A DNA stretch of 64,000 nt from Kitasatospora sp. Root107 (GCF_001424875.1 NZ_LMCT01000012.1:441864-505863), one strand, 5' to 3'; counted from the stretch's first letter, positions 51,707-61,092 are shown. Notes: generated from the sequence alone by a model not told the origin. Numbers and translations are program-made.

Positions 51707-53058
51707 GCCCCGACCACCTCCGGCTCGCGCGGGGTGAGCGGCGGGATGGTCCAAGTCCCGTCCAGGACACGCTGGTCGGGGCCGTAGAGCCGGATGACGA
51801 TGCTGAACGGACCGTCGGGGGCGGGCAGCCAGTTGGCACTGTGCTCGGCGTTGGCCGGGCGCTTGTGCCGGACGTGCAGGGTCAGGCCGCCGTCCGGGTC
51901 GTACACCAGACCCGGGGTGCGATCGCCGATCGAGTACCGCTGCAGCGGGTTGTCCACCAGCAGCCGGTCGGGCAGGCCGTACATGGTGGCGGACCAGAAG
52001 AACCGGGCCGGGGGCAGCCGGTCGGGCGGGAAGTGCAGCACGTAGTCGCGGTCCGAGGCGTTCGGCGGGCGGTTGCCCTCGCTGTCGGCCACCCAGCCGC
52101 CGTACCAGGCCTCGGCGGACGGCAGGCCGTACAGGCCCTTGTAGGCGCCGACCGCACGCTTCAGGAAGTCCTCGCCCAGCTCGGCCCGGGTGCCGAACAG
52201 GCCGGTGTTGCCGACCGTCCCGGCGGCGGCCCGCTCCAGCTCCGCCCGGCCGTCCGCGATGCCCTGGGTGACCGACTCGCGCAGCTCGGCGGTCAGCGTG
52301 GCGGGCTCGAAGTCCCCGCCACCGATGCCGAGTTCGGCCAGTCGGCGGCGCAGGTCCAGCTCGGCGGGGAGGGCGGTGCCGGCCGGCCGGGCCGGGAAGA
52401 AGCCGAGCAGGAAGTCCAGCAGGACGAAGAACTCCAGGGTGTCCCGGATCTCCTCCCGCCAGACCGGCCAGACCGGCTCGGGAGCGGCGGGCGGCGGCTC
52501 GGCGCCCCGGTGCGCGCTGAGCGGCCGAAGGGCGTACTGCTGCTGGATCCGCTCCAGCTCGGGGACGTCCTCCGGGCCGGCCAGGTAGGTGCGGCCGACG
52601 ATGCCGACCAGCTCGGTGTCGGCGCGCAGCACCCCGTCGAAGCCGTCCGCCGGGACGTCCCGGTGCCCGGGCCCGGTGACCAGGTAGCGGCCGGCCGACC
52701 CGCCGGTGGTGCGGGTGCCGACGAAGCCGACGTACGGGGTGTCCAGGTCGTGCAGCGGGATCACGTAGTAGCGGTCCACGGCCGGGACCTCGATCACCCA
52801 CGGCTCGGCCCGCAGGTCGAGCCAGGCCCAGGAGTACGGGGTGTCGTTGTTCGGGGTGACCACGTCGGTGTTGGCCGGGGTAGAGGGCTGCGGGTAGTGC
52901 CGGAACACACCGAAGCCGCCGACGTACCGCGGATCCGCCTGGTCGACGGCCTGCGGGTAGAGGGTGCGGTAGTTCTCCAACAGGCTGAATCCCCAGATCC
53001 AGCCCTCCGCCGCCGTCCTGCGCACCGTCGCCGGATCCACCAGTACCGGGTTTCCCAT
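51703..53058 (-). CDS. DUF1254/DUF1214 domain protein (first of a tandem pair)
   Basis: A 451-residue paralogue of the following gene. Domain DUF1254 is near 15-140 (GWIWGFSLLENYRTLY, VTPNNDTPYSWAWLDLRAEPWVIEVP). DUF1214 is near 310-450 (FFWSATMYGLPDRLLVDNPLQRYSIGDRTPGLVYD). The two proteins share PNNDT/VNNDT, YSIGDRTPGLVY and SANWLPAPDGPF/AANWLPAPEGDF. It has no signal peptide. It starts at ATG 53058. Function is unknown. It is divergent from an epimerase-like gene by about 170 nt. Confidence 0.85.
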   Translation of the reverse strand: MGNPVLVDPATVRRTAAEGWIWGFSLLENYRTLYPQAVDQADPRYVGGFGVFRHYPQPSTPANTDVVTPNNDTPYSWAWLDLRAEPWVIEVPAVDRYYVIPLHDLDTPYVGFVGTRTTGGSAGRYLVTGPGHRDVPADGFDGVLRADTELVGIVGRTYLAGPEDVPELERIQQQYALRPLSAHRGAEPPPAAPEPVWPVWREEIRDTLEFFVLLDFLLGFFPARPAGTALPAELDLRRRLAELGIGGGDFEPATLTAELRESVTQGIADGRAELERAAAGTVGNTGLFGTRAELGEDFLKRAVGAYKGLYGLPSAEAWYGGWVADSEGNRPPNASDRDYVLHFPPDRLPPARFFWSATMYGLPDRLLVDNPLQRYSIGDRTPGLVYDPDGGLTLHVRHKRPANAEHSANWLPAPDGPFSIVIRLYGPDQRVLDGTWTIPPLTPREPEVVGA

Positions 53059-53227
53059 GCTGCCGCACTCCCCAGATCGGACATAACGTCACAGACCATA
53101 CGGAACGGATGCTATGTCGCCCATGGTCGACCGGCATGTCGGACGGAGCGTCAGCTCTCGGCGAACCCGCTTTGCCCAGGGCGAACCTCGCTTCCGGTGG
53201 CAGCCCGAGCGGCGCAGGCTGAACGGC

Positions 53228-54247
53228 ATGAACCTCCTCGTGATCGGCGGCTCGTCCTTCCTCGGCCGCGCCTACGTGTCCGAAGCCCTGCAGCGTGGCC
53301 ACCGGGTCACCACCTTCAACCGCGGCCTCTCCGGCCCCGACCAGCCCGGCGTCGAAGCCGTCCGGGGCGACCGCAACTCCCCCGAGGACCTGGCCCGGCT
53401 GGTCGACGGCCGCCACTGGGACGCCGTGGTGGACAGTGCCGGGCAGCAGCCGTACGCGGTCTCGCTGGCCGCCCGGACGCTGCGCGACCATACCGGGCAC
53501 TACACCTTCGTCTCCTCCGTGCACGCCTTCACCGACTGGCCCGCCGTGTCGGTCGACGAGGACACTGCCACCCAGCCCTGCCCCGCCGACACCCCGGCCG
53601 ACCAGCCGCCCGGCAACCACCTCAAGGCCGGCTGCGAGCGGGCGGTACTGGAGGTGTTCGGGCCCGAGCGGTCGCTGATCCTGAACTGCGGCCTGCTGAT
53701 CGGCCCGTACGAGAACGTGGGCCGGCTGCCCTGGTGGCTGGAGCGGATCGCCGAGGGCGGCAGGGTGCTCGCGGGTGGCGACCCGGAGCGCGAGCTCCAG
53801 CTGATCGACGCCCGGGACTTCGCCGCCTTCGGGCTCGACCTGCTGGAGCGGGGCGACGCCGGACGGTACGTCACCACCGCGCTGCCCGGCACCAGCACCA
53901 TGCGCGGGATGCTCGAAGCCTGTGTGACCGCCACCGGCAGCGGGGCCGAACTGGCCTGGGCGCCGGACGAGTTGCTCACCGAGGCGGCGGTGTCGCCGTG
54001 GACCGAGCTGCCGCTCTGGAGCCCGACCTCGCCCGACTGGGCGGGCATCTGGACCGCCGACGCCGCGAAGGCCGCGGCGGCCGGACTGCGCACCCGCCCG
54101 CTGGCCGACACGGTCGCCGACACCTGGGCCTGGATCCAGCAGCGTGGCCCCGCCGACGCCCCCTACCGGCAGGGCAGCACCGAGCTCGGGATCGACCGGG
54201 CGAAGGAGCAGCAGCTGCTGACCGCACTGGGTCGGTCCGAGGGCTGA
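53228..54247 (+). CDS. NAD-dependent epimerase/dehydratase-like extended SDR
   Basis: A 339-residue extended short-chain dehydrogenase. The N-terminal Rossmann motif is LVIGGSSFLGRAYVSEAL. The usual Tyr-x-x-x-Lys is replaced: the region after YTFVSSVHAF has no clear YxxxK, and HLKAGCERAVLE stands where catalytic Tyr-Lys residues are expected. It may be a reductase or an atypical member like the isoflavone reductase or mRNA-binding groups. The start at ATG 53228 gives the glycine motif at the N-terminus; upstream ATGs would add about 38 basic residues. The gene is closed by a terminator. Confidence 0.8.
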   Translation: MNLLVIGGSSFLGRAYVSEALQRGHRVTTFNRGLSGPDQPGVEAVRGDRNSPEDLARLVDGRHWDAVVDSAGQQPYAVSLAARTLRDHTGHYTFVSSVHAFTDWPAVSVDEDTATQPCPADTPADQPPGNHLKAGCERAVLEVFGPERSLILNCGLLIGPYENVGRLPWWLERIAEGGRVLAGGDPERELQLIDARDFAAFGLDLLERGDAGRYVTTALPGTSTMRGMLEACVTATGSGAELAWAPDELLTEAAVSPWTELPLWSPTSPDWAGIWTADAAKAAAAGLRTRPLADTVADTWAWIQQRGPADAPYRQGSTELGIDRAKEQQLLTALGRSEG

Positions 54248-54253
54248 ACGGCG

Positions 54254-54290
54254 GTGGGCGGCACTGCTCGACCTGAGCGGTGCCGCCCAC
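54254..54290. terminator. Bidirectional terminator between epimerase and prenyl synthase genes
   Basis: 16-bp stem with one G-U pair (GTGGGCGGCACTGCTC at 54254-54269 and 54275-54290) and a 5-nt loop. Confidence 0.88.
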
Positions 54291-54301
54291 GACGCAGGAG
54301 C

Positions 54302-55354
54302 TCAGTACGCCCGTCGGGTGACCAGCTCCGCGAGGGCCAGCAGGTCGTCGGCCGCCGACGGGTCGGGGACGGCGTCCGCCAGGTGGGCGATCGCGGCCGC
54401 CATCCGCTCACAGGACTCGCTCTGGGCCCAGGCCCGGCCGCCGGCCTGGTCCACCGAAGCGGCCGCCTCGCGCAGCTCGACGGCGGTCAACGGGCGTTCC
54501 AGTGCGTAGAGTTCGGCCAGCCGGGCACTGCCCGGGTTGCCGGAGGCGAGTGCGAAGACCACCGGCAGGGACTTCTTCCTGGCGGCCAGGTCGGCGCCGA
54601 CCGGCTTGCCGGTGACCGCCGGGTCGCCCCAGATGCCGATCAGGTCGTCGATCAGCTGGAAGGCCAGCCCGATCTCCCGGCCGAACGCGTCCAGCGCGGC
54701 CGCCGCCTGCTCCCCCGCGCCACCGTAGAGCGCACCGATCGCGCAGGCACTACCGAGCAGGGCGCCGGTCTTGGCCTCGGCCATGGCCAGGCACTCGGCC
54801 AGGGTGACGTCGTCGCGCTGCTCGAAGGCGCAGTCCGCCTGCTGGCCCTCGCAGAGCTCGACCACACAGTCGGCCAGCCGCCGGACCGCCGTCGCGGCGG
54901 CCGGGTGCTCGTCCTCCGCGAGCACCCGCAGGGCCAGCGAGTGCATCGCGTCGCCCGCCAGGATCGCCTCGGTGACGCCGAACACCCGCCAGGCGGTGGG
55001 GCGGTGGCGCCGGGTGTCGTCCCGGTCGATGACGTCGTCGTGCAGCAGGGTGAAGTTGTGCACCAGCTCGACGGCGGCCGCCGCCCGGACCGCCACAGCG
55101 GGCCCGGTGGCCCCGACCGCCTGGGCCGCGGCCAGCACCAGGGCCGGCCGGATCGCCTTGCCCGAACCGGCGGTCGACGGCACGCCGTCCGCCTCCCACC
55201 ATCCGAAGTGGTACCCCGAGACCCGCCGCATCGAGGCGGGCAGCGACTCGACGGCCGCCCGCAGCACCGGGTCCACCACCGCCCGGGAGCGGGCCAGCAC
55301 CTCGATGGCCTCGGCCCCCTCGCGGCTGTCCCGCTCGATCGTGAAGATCCCCAT
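54302..55354 (-). CDS. Polyprenyl diphosphate synthase, encapsulin-associated
   Basis: A 350-residue trans-isoprenyl diphosphate synthase that joins isopentenyl diphosphate to allylic diphosphates. The first Asp-rich motif is DDVID (106-110, in LLHDDVIDRDDTRRHRPT) and the second is DDLIGIWGD (236-244). Both are intact. SGYHFGWWEADG (46-57) is a subgroup marker seen in enzymes found with family 2 encapsulins. It lies 72 nt after a family 2B encapsulin gene, so it is probably the cargo. No long N-terminal disordered targeting extension is visible, so the loading signal must be elsewhere or short. Confidence 0.9.
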   Translation of the reverse strand: MGIFTIERDSREGAEAIEVLARSRAVVDPVLRAAVESLPASMRRVSGYHFGWWEADGVPSTAGSGKAIRPALVLAAAQAVGATGPAVAVRAAAAVELVHNFTLLHDDVIDRDDTRRHRPTAWRVFGVTEAILAGDAMHSLALRVLAEDEHPAAATAVRRLADCVVELCEGQQADCAFEQRDDVTLAECLAMAEAKTGALLGSACAIGALYGGAGEQAAAALDAFGREIGLAFQLIDDLIGIWGDPAVTGKPVGADLAARKKSLPVVFALASGNPGSARLAELYALERPLTAVELREAAASVDQAGGRAWAQSESCERMAAAIAHLADAVPDPSAADDLLALAELVTRRAY

Positions 55355-55426
55355 GTCCGTCCTCCCCCAGATGAAGTGGCTGCGCGCGGACCGCCCGCAG
55401 CCTCGGTACCGCCGGCTCCGGTGCGG

Positions 55427-56860
55427 TCAGCCCCGGTGCGCGATGTCGACGTTCTCCAGCACACCGACCGCGTTGGGCACCAGCACCGCCGCGGAGTAGT
55501 AGGTGCTCACCAGGTAGGAGGTGATCGCCTTCTCGTCGATCCCCATGAACCGCACCGAAAGACCGGGCTCGTACTCGTCCGGAAGACCGGTCTGCCGCAG
55601 CCCGATCACCCCCTCGCTGTTCTCCCCGGTCCGCATCGCCAGGATCGAGGTGGTCTGCCCCTTGCTGATCGGGATCTTGTTGCAGGGCAGGATCGGCACC
55701 CCGCGCCAGGCGGTCACCCGCTGCCCGTCCAGCTCGACCGCCTCCGGGTACAGGCCGCGCTTGCTGGCCTCCCGGCCGATCGCCGCGATCGCCCTCGGGT
55801 GCGCCAGGTAGAACCGGGTGCTCCGGCGCCGGCTGAGCAGGTCGTCCATGTCGTCCGGGGTCGGCGGCCCCGAGTGGGTGGAGATCCGCTGCTCGTACGC
55901 GGCGGTCGCCAGCAGGCCGAACTCGGGGTTGTTGACCAGCTCGTACTCCTGGCGCTCGCGCAGCGCCTCGATGGTCAGCCGGAGCTGCTGCTCGGTCTGG
56001 TTCATCGGCCCGTTGTAGAGGTCGGCGACCCGGGTGTGCACCCGGAGCACGGTCTGAGCCAGGCTCAGCTCGTACTCGCGCGGCCGCAGCTCGTAGTCCA
56101 CGAAGGTGCTCGGCAGTTCGACCTCACCCCGGTGGCCGGCCGACAGCTCGATCTGCGCCTCGCCGTACTTGTTGACGGCCTGTCGGGCGCCCGCCGCATA
56201 CCGCTCGAGCTGCTCGCGCAGCGCGGGGGAACGCCCGGCCAGCTCCTGGAAGGCCGCCCGGGGCAGCGCCAGCACGGTGCCCGCCGTGACGGCCCGGACG
56301 GCGTACGGCCAGAGCGGGTCGGACTGCCCGAGAGCCTCGTCCCCCAGCTGGTCGCCGTCGGCCGACATCCCGAGCACCGTGGTCTCGCCGTACCTGCCGA
56401 CGCCCAGCCGGTCGAGTTTGCCGTGCGCGATCAGAAACACCTCGTCGACCGGCTGCCCGGCCTCCGCCAGCAGCTCGCCGGGGGCGACCGTACGGGCGGT
56501 GCACCGGCCCGCCAGCTCGACCAGCAGCCGGTCGTCCGGGAAGTCGCGGAGCAGCGGGATCTCCCGCAGCGTCGGCGCCACCACCCGGACCTCGGAGCCG
56601 GTCTGCTCGAATCCCACCCGGCCCTGGCCGACGGCGTGGCTCAGCCGCCGGTTCACCCGGTAGGCGCCGCCCGCGACCTCGACCCAGGGCAGCACCTTGA
56701 GCAGCCAGCGGTCGCTGATCTCCTGCATCTGCGGGGCGGACTTGGTGGTGGTCGCCAGTTGTCGGGCGGCCTCGGTCCCGAGGCTCTGTGGGCGCACACC
56801 GGCCGCGGCCGGTGACTCCCCGCCCTGGTGGGGGATACCGACATTGGTTTCGATGGACAT
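55427..56860 (-). CDS. Family 2B encapsulin shell protein with cNMP-binding domain (EshA-like)
   Basis: A 477-residue HK97-fold nanocompartment protein. An N-terminal arm (about 1-95) leads into an inserted cyclic-nucleotide-binding-like domain (about 100-215: [53 protein letters not shown]). The encapsulin fold follows (about 235-477: [68 protein letters not shown]). This is the EshA/family 2B architecture, known to enclose terpene-related enzymes in streptomycetes. The neighbouring prenyl synthase is the likely cargo. Whether the domain binds a nucleotide is open. It starts at ATG 56860. Confidence 0.92.
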   Translation of the reverse strand: MSIETNVGIPHQGGESPAAAGVRPQSLGTEAARQLATTTKSAPQMQEISDRWLLKVLPWVEVAGGAYRVNRRLSHAVGQGRVGFEQTGSEVRVVAPTLREIPLLRDFPDDRLLVELAGRCTARTVAPGELLAEAGQPVDEVFLIAHGKLDRLGVGRYGETTVLGMSADGDQLGDEALGQSDPLWPYAVRAVTAGTVLALPRAAFQELAGRSPALREQLERYAAGARQAVNKYGEAQIELSAGHRGEVELPSTFVDYELRPREYELSLAQTVLRVHTRVADLYNGPMNQTEQQLRLTIEALRERQEYELVNNPEFGLLATAAYEQRISTHSGPPTPDDMDDLLSRRRSTRFYLAHPRAIAAIGREASKRGLYPEAVELDGQRVTAWRGVPILPCNKIPISKGQTTSILAMRTGENSEGVIGLRQTGLPDEYEPGLSVRFMGIDEKAITSYLVSTYYSAAVLVPNAVGVLENVDIAHRG

Positions 56861-57289
56861 CGAAGGCCTCTCCGCGAGCACGATGCGGGCATGATGGACG
56901 GATCGCGTTGCGTGGTTCATAGTGGCGGCCGGCCGGGCTCAGCTGATCGACAAATGCCACCGGGCTCACCCGAATCAGTGATTGTTCGGACGTTCTCGCT
57001 CCGACTACGCCGTTTCTGTGCATCGCGTACGCCGTCGCACTCGGACCGTCGAAGAATTCACATCCCGGAAACCTGTCGACCACCAGGCCAACTGGCCAGC
57101 AATTCAAGTGAGTTGACGGAAGCCCGGCGATTCCCCCGGTTGACGCCGCGGATCGGCCGCCACCCCCCGTTCATCCGTTCGGCCGAGAGCGCTAAGGTGC
57201 CACTTCAAGGGCGCAGTCAAGGCCGATCGGCCATCCTCTGCCGGACGCCCTCCCACTCTTCTTGCTGCCCTTTTCCAGGGAGACCTCTG
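56861..57289. promoter_or_regulatory. Divergent region between encapsulin and ATP-grasp genes
   Basis: 429 nt of lower GC with no gene that I believe. TAAGGT at 57193-57198 is a -10 candidate for the rightward gene, and GGGAG at 57278-57282 its ribosome-binding site. I found no clear repeats. Confidence 0.4.
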
Positions 57290-58408
57290 TTGATCGCCCC
57301 CACCCGCGTCTGGCTGAACCGCACCTACGCCGAGAACGTCTTCTTCATTGACCTGCTGCGGGCGGCGCCGGTGGAGGTCTACGCCACCCACGTGGACGCC
57401 GACTCCCCCGTCCTGGCGGCCGCCGACCACGGCCTGCTGGAGCCGGACGGCCTGTCCGCCGAGGCGTACGTGGAGTTCGCCCTGGACTTCTGCGACCGGC
57501 ACCGGATCGACGTCTTCCTCCCCCGGCTGCACCAGCTCGCGATCGCGCGGCGCCGCGCCGAGTTCACCGCCCGGGGCACCGAATTGATCTGCCCGCCCGC
57601 CCAGGCGATCGCCACCTTCGAGAGCAAGGTGGACGGCTACGTCGCGATGGCGGCCGCCGGGCTGCCGGTGCCGAGCTGGCACCACGTCCGGACCGCCGAC
57701 GAACTGCTGCGCGCGGTGGAGGAGTTGGAGTACGCCGGGGAGCAGCCCTGCCTCAAGCCGGCCAGCGGCGCGGGCGGCGAGGGCTTCCGCACCATCACCC
57801 GGGAGCCGTTCCAGCTGGGGCAGCTGGCCGGCTGGCCCAGCGGCAGCGTGCAGCTCGACCAGCTGGCTGACGCGATCGCCGCCGCCCCCGAGCCGGTCGA
57901 CCTGCTGGTGATGCCCTACCTGGAGGGCCCCGAGGTCTCGGTGGACTGCCTCGCCGACCCGGACGGCCGGCTGCTGGCCGCCGTCGGCCGCAGCAAGCGC
58001 AGCCGCCGCCGGAGCTTCACCGTCGACCCGGTGTACCTGGAGCCGACCCGGCGGCTGATCGAGACCTTCGGGATGGCCTACCTCTCCAACGTGCAGTTCC
58101 GCCACCACCGGGGAGTGCCGGTGCTGCTGGACATCAACACCCGGCCCTCGGGGGGTCTGCACCAGCTGCGGCTGTGCGGGCTCAACCTGCCGCTGGCCGC
58201 CGTCCAGCTGGCGCTCGGCCGGCTGCCGGCACTGCCGCCCGCCGACGAACTGCTGGGCGAGGACTACGCGTTGGTGGCCGCCATCCAGCCGATCCTGCCG
58301 TCACTCGGTGCAGCGCCGCGCCAGCCGGAGACCCTGCCCGAGCCGGAGCTCCTGCCCCTGCCGGTGGCGGCCGTGCACCAGCCGAAGCCGATGGCCGCAC
58401 TGGTCTGA
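57290..58408 (+). CDS. ATP-grasp domain ligase, substrate unknown
   Basis: A 372-residue ATP-grasp protein. An N-terminal pre-ATP domain (about 1-105) precedes ATP-binding motifs PCLKPASGAGGEGFRTI (about 150-166) and LLVMPYLEGPEVSVDCLAD. The metal site is VLLDINTRPSGGLHQLRL (about 282-299). These enzymes ligate a carboxylate to an amine or thiol. Neighbours give no substrate. The first codon is taken as TTG 57290, 7 nt after GGGAG; upstream ATG and GTG codons would add a long basic, non-coding-looking stretch. The C-terminal ~40 residues are Pro/Leu-rich. Confidence 0.82.
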   Translation: MIAPTRVWLNRTYAENVFFIDLLRAAPVEVYATHVDADSPVLAAADHGLLEPDGLSAEAYVEFALDFCDRHRIDVFLPRLHQLAIARRRAEFTARGTELICPPAQAIATFESKVDGYVAMAAAGLPVPSWHHVRTADELLRAVEELEYAGEQPCLKPASGAGGEGFRTITREPFQLGQLAGWPSGSVQLDQLADAIAAAPEPVDLLVMPYLEGPEVSVDCLADPDGRLLAAVGRSKRSRRRSFTVDPVYLEPTRRLIETFGMAYLSNVQFRHHRGVPVLLDINTRPSGGLHQLRLCGLNLPLAAVQLALGRLPALPPADELLGEDYALVAAIQPILPSLGAAPRQPETLPEPELLPLPVAAVHQPKPMAALV

Positions 58409-58433
58409 CACGCGGGGCCGGGCCGGCCTCGGG

Positions 58434-58991
58434 TCAGCCGGGGCCGTTCCAGTCCAGGGTCGGCGGCAGCACGCCCTCCAGGGTGAGCAGCCAGCGCTTG
58501 ATCTCCAGGCCGCGCGGCCCGCCGCCGAAGCCACCGATGCCGTCCGAGGCGACCACCCGGTGGCAGGGCACCAGCAGGCAGAGCGGATTGGCGCCCATCA
58601 TCTTGCCCACCGTCCGGGCCGCCGTCCATCCACCGTCCGTGAAGTCCTCGAACACCCCACTGCGGGCGCCGAGTTCGCCGTAGGTGAGGGTCTGCCCGTA
58701 GCCGGCCTGGGCGGTCAGGGTCTGCAGCACGGTGCGATGCGGCCCGGTGGTGAACCGCCAGTCGATCGGCAGCTCCAGCTCCGTCCGCCGACCTTCGAAG
58801 TACTCCGCCAGCCGGGCCCGCACCAGCCCGGCCCGGCTCTCGTCCGCACACTCCGGTATCCCCACCCGGCCGGGCACACCCGTGATCGCGTCGCCGTGGT
58901 ACGAGACCGCCGCCACTCCCTGCTCGGTGACGGCCAGCCGCAGCGGCCCGCTCGGCAGCGGCGTCGGCACGGTCACCCAGGAGATCCACAT
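58434..58991 (-). CDS. Methylated-DNA-protein-cysteine methyltransferase
   Basis: A 185-residue suicide enzyme that takes methyl groups from O6-methylguanine. The acceptor is Cys143 in LLVPCHRVV. The helix-turn-helix with the Arg finger is TLTYGELGARSG...ARTVGKMMGANP (about 101-136). The segment FEDFTDGGW before the recognition helix is longer than in many Ogt proteins. The start at ATG 58991 follows TAGCGT by 6 nt, indicating a leaderless transcript. It converges on the ATP-grasp gene, with 25 nt between the stops. Confidence 0.92.
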   Translation of the reverse strand: MWISWVTVPTPLPSGPLRLAVTEQGVAAVSYHGDAITGVPGRVGIPECADESRAGLVRARLAEYFEGRRTELELPIDWRFTTGPHRTVLQTLTAQAGYGQTLTYGELGARSGVFEDFTDGGWTAARTVGKMMGANPLCLLVPCHRVVASDGIGGFGGGPRGLEIKRWLLTLEGVLPPTLDWNGPG

Positions 58992-58997
58992 ACCAGC

Positions 58998-59003
58998 ACG
59001 CTA
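58998..59003 (-). promoter_or_regulatory. -10 element TAGCGT for the leaderless methyltransferase gene
   Basis: Minus-strand TAGCGT ends 6 nt before the ATG at 58991. Confidence 0.6.
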
Positions 59004-59108
59004 CCCGCGCCCACCCACGGCGAACGGCCGGATTCCCGATTCCTCCGCAACGGGGCCACCCGCGCGTCGGCCGTGGCACGGCGCGGACGCGTCGGGTATC
59101 AAGAAAGG

Positions 59109-59648
59109 GTGAAATCACCCCATAAGCAGTTAATTCCCCCGCCCTTGCTCACCCTCGACAGCTCCGGCCTGGTCGCCGAGATCGAGGCGTACCTCGCCAC
59201 CGTCCCGCCGCCGGTCCGCCCGGACCTGCCCTACGTCTGCCCGCTCGGCAGCATCCGGCAGCCCTGGTACGCGGAGCACCGCCCGCCGGCCCCGACCCTG
59301 CTGGACCGCCTGCTGCGCAGGCCCCCGGCACCGACCGTGGTGGGCATCGCCGGGCACCTGTCGCTGACCTCCCGGTACCTGGCCGCGGCCGGCTGGGTGC
59401 AGGGCACCATGTGGGACGCCGAGGGCCGGGTCTGCCTGCTCGGCGCACAGGCCGCCGTCCTGGCCCATGGCTTCGGCTCGCCCGGGGACGCCCGCCGGGC
59501 ACGGATCCAGGTGATGGAGGTGCTGCACGCGAGCGGACACCCCGTCAGCTCCCCCGACGAGTACAACGACGACCCGGCCACCCGGCAGGCGGACGTCCAC
59601 CGGCTGCTCGACCGGGCCGCCGCCCGCGCCCGTACACTCGGGATCTGA
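59109..59648 (+). CDS. DUF6197-like hypothetical protein
   Basis: A 179-residue protein of unknown function. A Pro-rich N-terminus (LIPPPLLTLDSSGLVAEIEAYL) leads to a compact alpha domain (about 80-178) with RYLAAAGWVQGTMWDAEGRVCLLGA and VMEVLHASGHPVSSPDEYND. That pattern, W-x-Q-G-x-x-x-D-x-x-G-R-x-C-L-x-G, resembles the small DUF6197 family of actinomycetes; the assignment is tentative. No signal peptide. GTG 59109 lies right after AAGAAAGG, too close for a normal ribosome-binding site, so it may be leaderless, or TTG 59143 could be used instead. Confidence 0.7.
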   Translation: MKSPHKQLIPPPLLTLDSSGLVAEIEAYLATVPPPVRPDLPYVCPLGSIRQPWYAEHRPPAPTLLDRLLRRPPAPTVVGIAGHLSLTSRYLAAAGWVQGTMWDAEGRVCLLGAQAAVLAHGFGSPGDARRARIQVMEVLHASGHPVSSPDEYNDDPATRQADVHRLLDRAAARARTLGI

Positions 59649-59678
59649 GACCCGGCCGCGACCCGAAGGAGCCCGACG

Positions 59679-59870
59679 ATGAGCGAGGCCGTTCGCAGCG
59701 ACGTCGTCCAGGGTGATGTCGTCCAGGGTGAGCCCGTCCGGAGCGCCGCCGTCCGGGACGAGAAGAGCAGGCGCCGCCAGATGCTGGTCCGGGCCTCCAT
59801 CTACATCGCCGGTACGCACGCCTTCGCCGGGTTCGTGATCCTGCTGTTCGCGCTGGGCAACCGCCACTGA
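59679..59870 (+). CDS. Small DUF6126-like membrane protein
   Basis: A 63-residue protein whose N-terminus holds a short repeat (DVVQGDVVQGEPV), encoded by a 15-bp direct repeat at about 59699-59730. A charged segment DEKSRRRQMLVRA precedes one transmembrane helix (about 38-60, SIYIAGTHAFAGFVILLFALG). The pattern RRxxxVRAxIYxxGTHxFAGFxxLLF is that of DUF6126 in streptomycetes. Function is unknown. GAAGGAG at 59664-59670 supports ATG 59679. It follows the previous gene by 30 nt. Confidence 0.82.
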   Translation: MSEAVRSDVVQGDVVQGEPVRSAAVRDEKSRRRQMLVRASIYIAGTHAFAGFVILLFALGNRH

Positions 59871-59973
59871 GCTCCGGCTCCACCCGATCGGGCAGGCGTG
59901 TCCGGTGGTTCGCCCACCGACAGCCGGGCAGACTGCCCAGCGACGGCGGAAGCGCGGAAACGGGCGGTGGACG

Positions 59974-61092
59974 ATGTCGGAATCCGATGCGGGCCAGGTG
60001 CCGACCATCGGGGTGGAGGAGGAGTTCCTGCTCGCCGACCGGTACAGCCGGGCCGCCGTCGGGGCCGCGCCGACCGTCCTGAAGACCGCCGCCGAACTGC
60101 TCGGCGACCAGGTCGGCTGCGAGCTGTTCCCGACCATGGTGGAGACCCGGACCGTACCGGTGCACACCCTGGACCAGCTGCACGGTGAACTGCGCCGGCT
60201 GCGCGCGGGCATCGCCGCCGCGGCCGAGCAGGCGGACTGCCGGGCGGTGGCCTCCGGCACCATGGTGATCCCCTCCGTCACCCGACTCGACGTCAGCAAC
60301 CAGGACCGGTACCGGCGGATGGTCACCGAGTACGGGCCGCTGGTGCACGGCGACCAGGGCGCGGGCGTGGCCGGCTGTCACATCCACCTCGGCGTGCCGG
60401 ACCGGGAGAGCGCCGTCCAGCTCGCCAACCACCTCCGTCCCTGGCTGCCGACGCTGCAGGCGATCGCCGCCAACTCGCCCTTCCACGACGGCCGGGACAC
60501 CGGCTACGCGGGCTGGCGCACACTGCGCTGGGCCCAGTTCCCGGGCGCCGGGCCGACCCCGTTGCTCGCCGACGCCGCCGAGTACGACGCGCTGCTGGAC
60601 CGGCTGGTGGAGACGGGGCTGTTGCTCGACCGACGGATGGCCTACTGGCACGCCCGGCCCTCCGAGACCTTCCCGACCGTGGAGATCCGGGTCTGCGACG
60701 TGAACGCCGACCCCGGGGTGGTCGTCCTGCTGGCCGGGCTGGCCCGCGCACTGGCCGCCGTGCTGCTGGCCGAGGCCGCCCGGGGCGTCCGGCCGCCCCA
60801 GGTATCCGATCCGCTGCTCCGGGCCGCGCACTGGCGGGCCGCCCGGGACGGCCTGACCGGCGCCGGGGTCGACCTGACCACCGGCACCCCCGCCCCCGCC
60901 GTCGAGCTGGTCGAACGCCTGCTCCGCCGGATCGCCCCCGGCCTGGCCGCCGCCGGGGACACCGCGACCGTCCACAGCCTGTGGACAGAGCTGCGTGGCC
61001 ACGGCGGCGGCGCCGAGCGGCAGCGCACGGCCCACCGCCGCCGGTACGACCTGCGGGACGTGGTCGACGCGGTCACGCTGCCGGAGCAGTAG
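59974..61092 (+). CDS. Carboxylate-amine ligase, glutamate-cysteine ligase family 2 (YbdK-like)
   Basis: A 372-residue ATP-dependent ligase. The N-terminus IGVEEEFLL carries the metal/ATP-binding Glu triplet, and the middle has AGCHIHLGVPDRESAV. The C-terminal half has PTVEIRVCDVNADP. YbdK enzymes can make gamma-glutamylcysteine weakly. In actinomycetes related enzymes (EgtA) feed ergothioneine synthesis. No mycothiol or ergothioneine genes are adjacent, so the physiological product is uncertain. The start is ATG 59974. The last 20 bp overlap the convergent NTF2-like gene. Confidence 0.88.
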   Translation: MSESDAGQVPTIGVEEEFLLADRYSRAAVGAAPTVLKTAAELLGDQVGCELFPTMVETRTVPVHTLDQLHGELRRLRAGIAAAAEQADCRAVASGTMVIPSVTRLDVSNQDRYRRMVTEYGPLVHGDQGAGVAGCHIHLGVPDRESAVQLANHLRPWLPTLQAIAANSPFHDGRDTGYAGWRTLRWAQFPGAGPTPLLADAAEYDALLDRLVETGLLLDRRMAYWHARPSETFPTVEIRVCDVNADPGVVVLLAGLARALAAVLLAEAARGVRPPQVSDPLLRAAHWRAARDGLTGAGVDLTTGTPAPAVELVERLLRRIAPGLAAAGDTATVHSLWTELRGHGGGAERQRTAHRRRYDLRDVVDAVTLPEQ

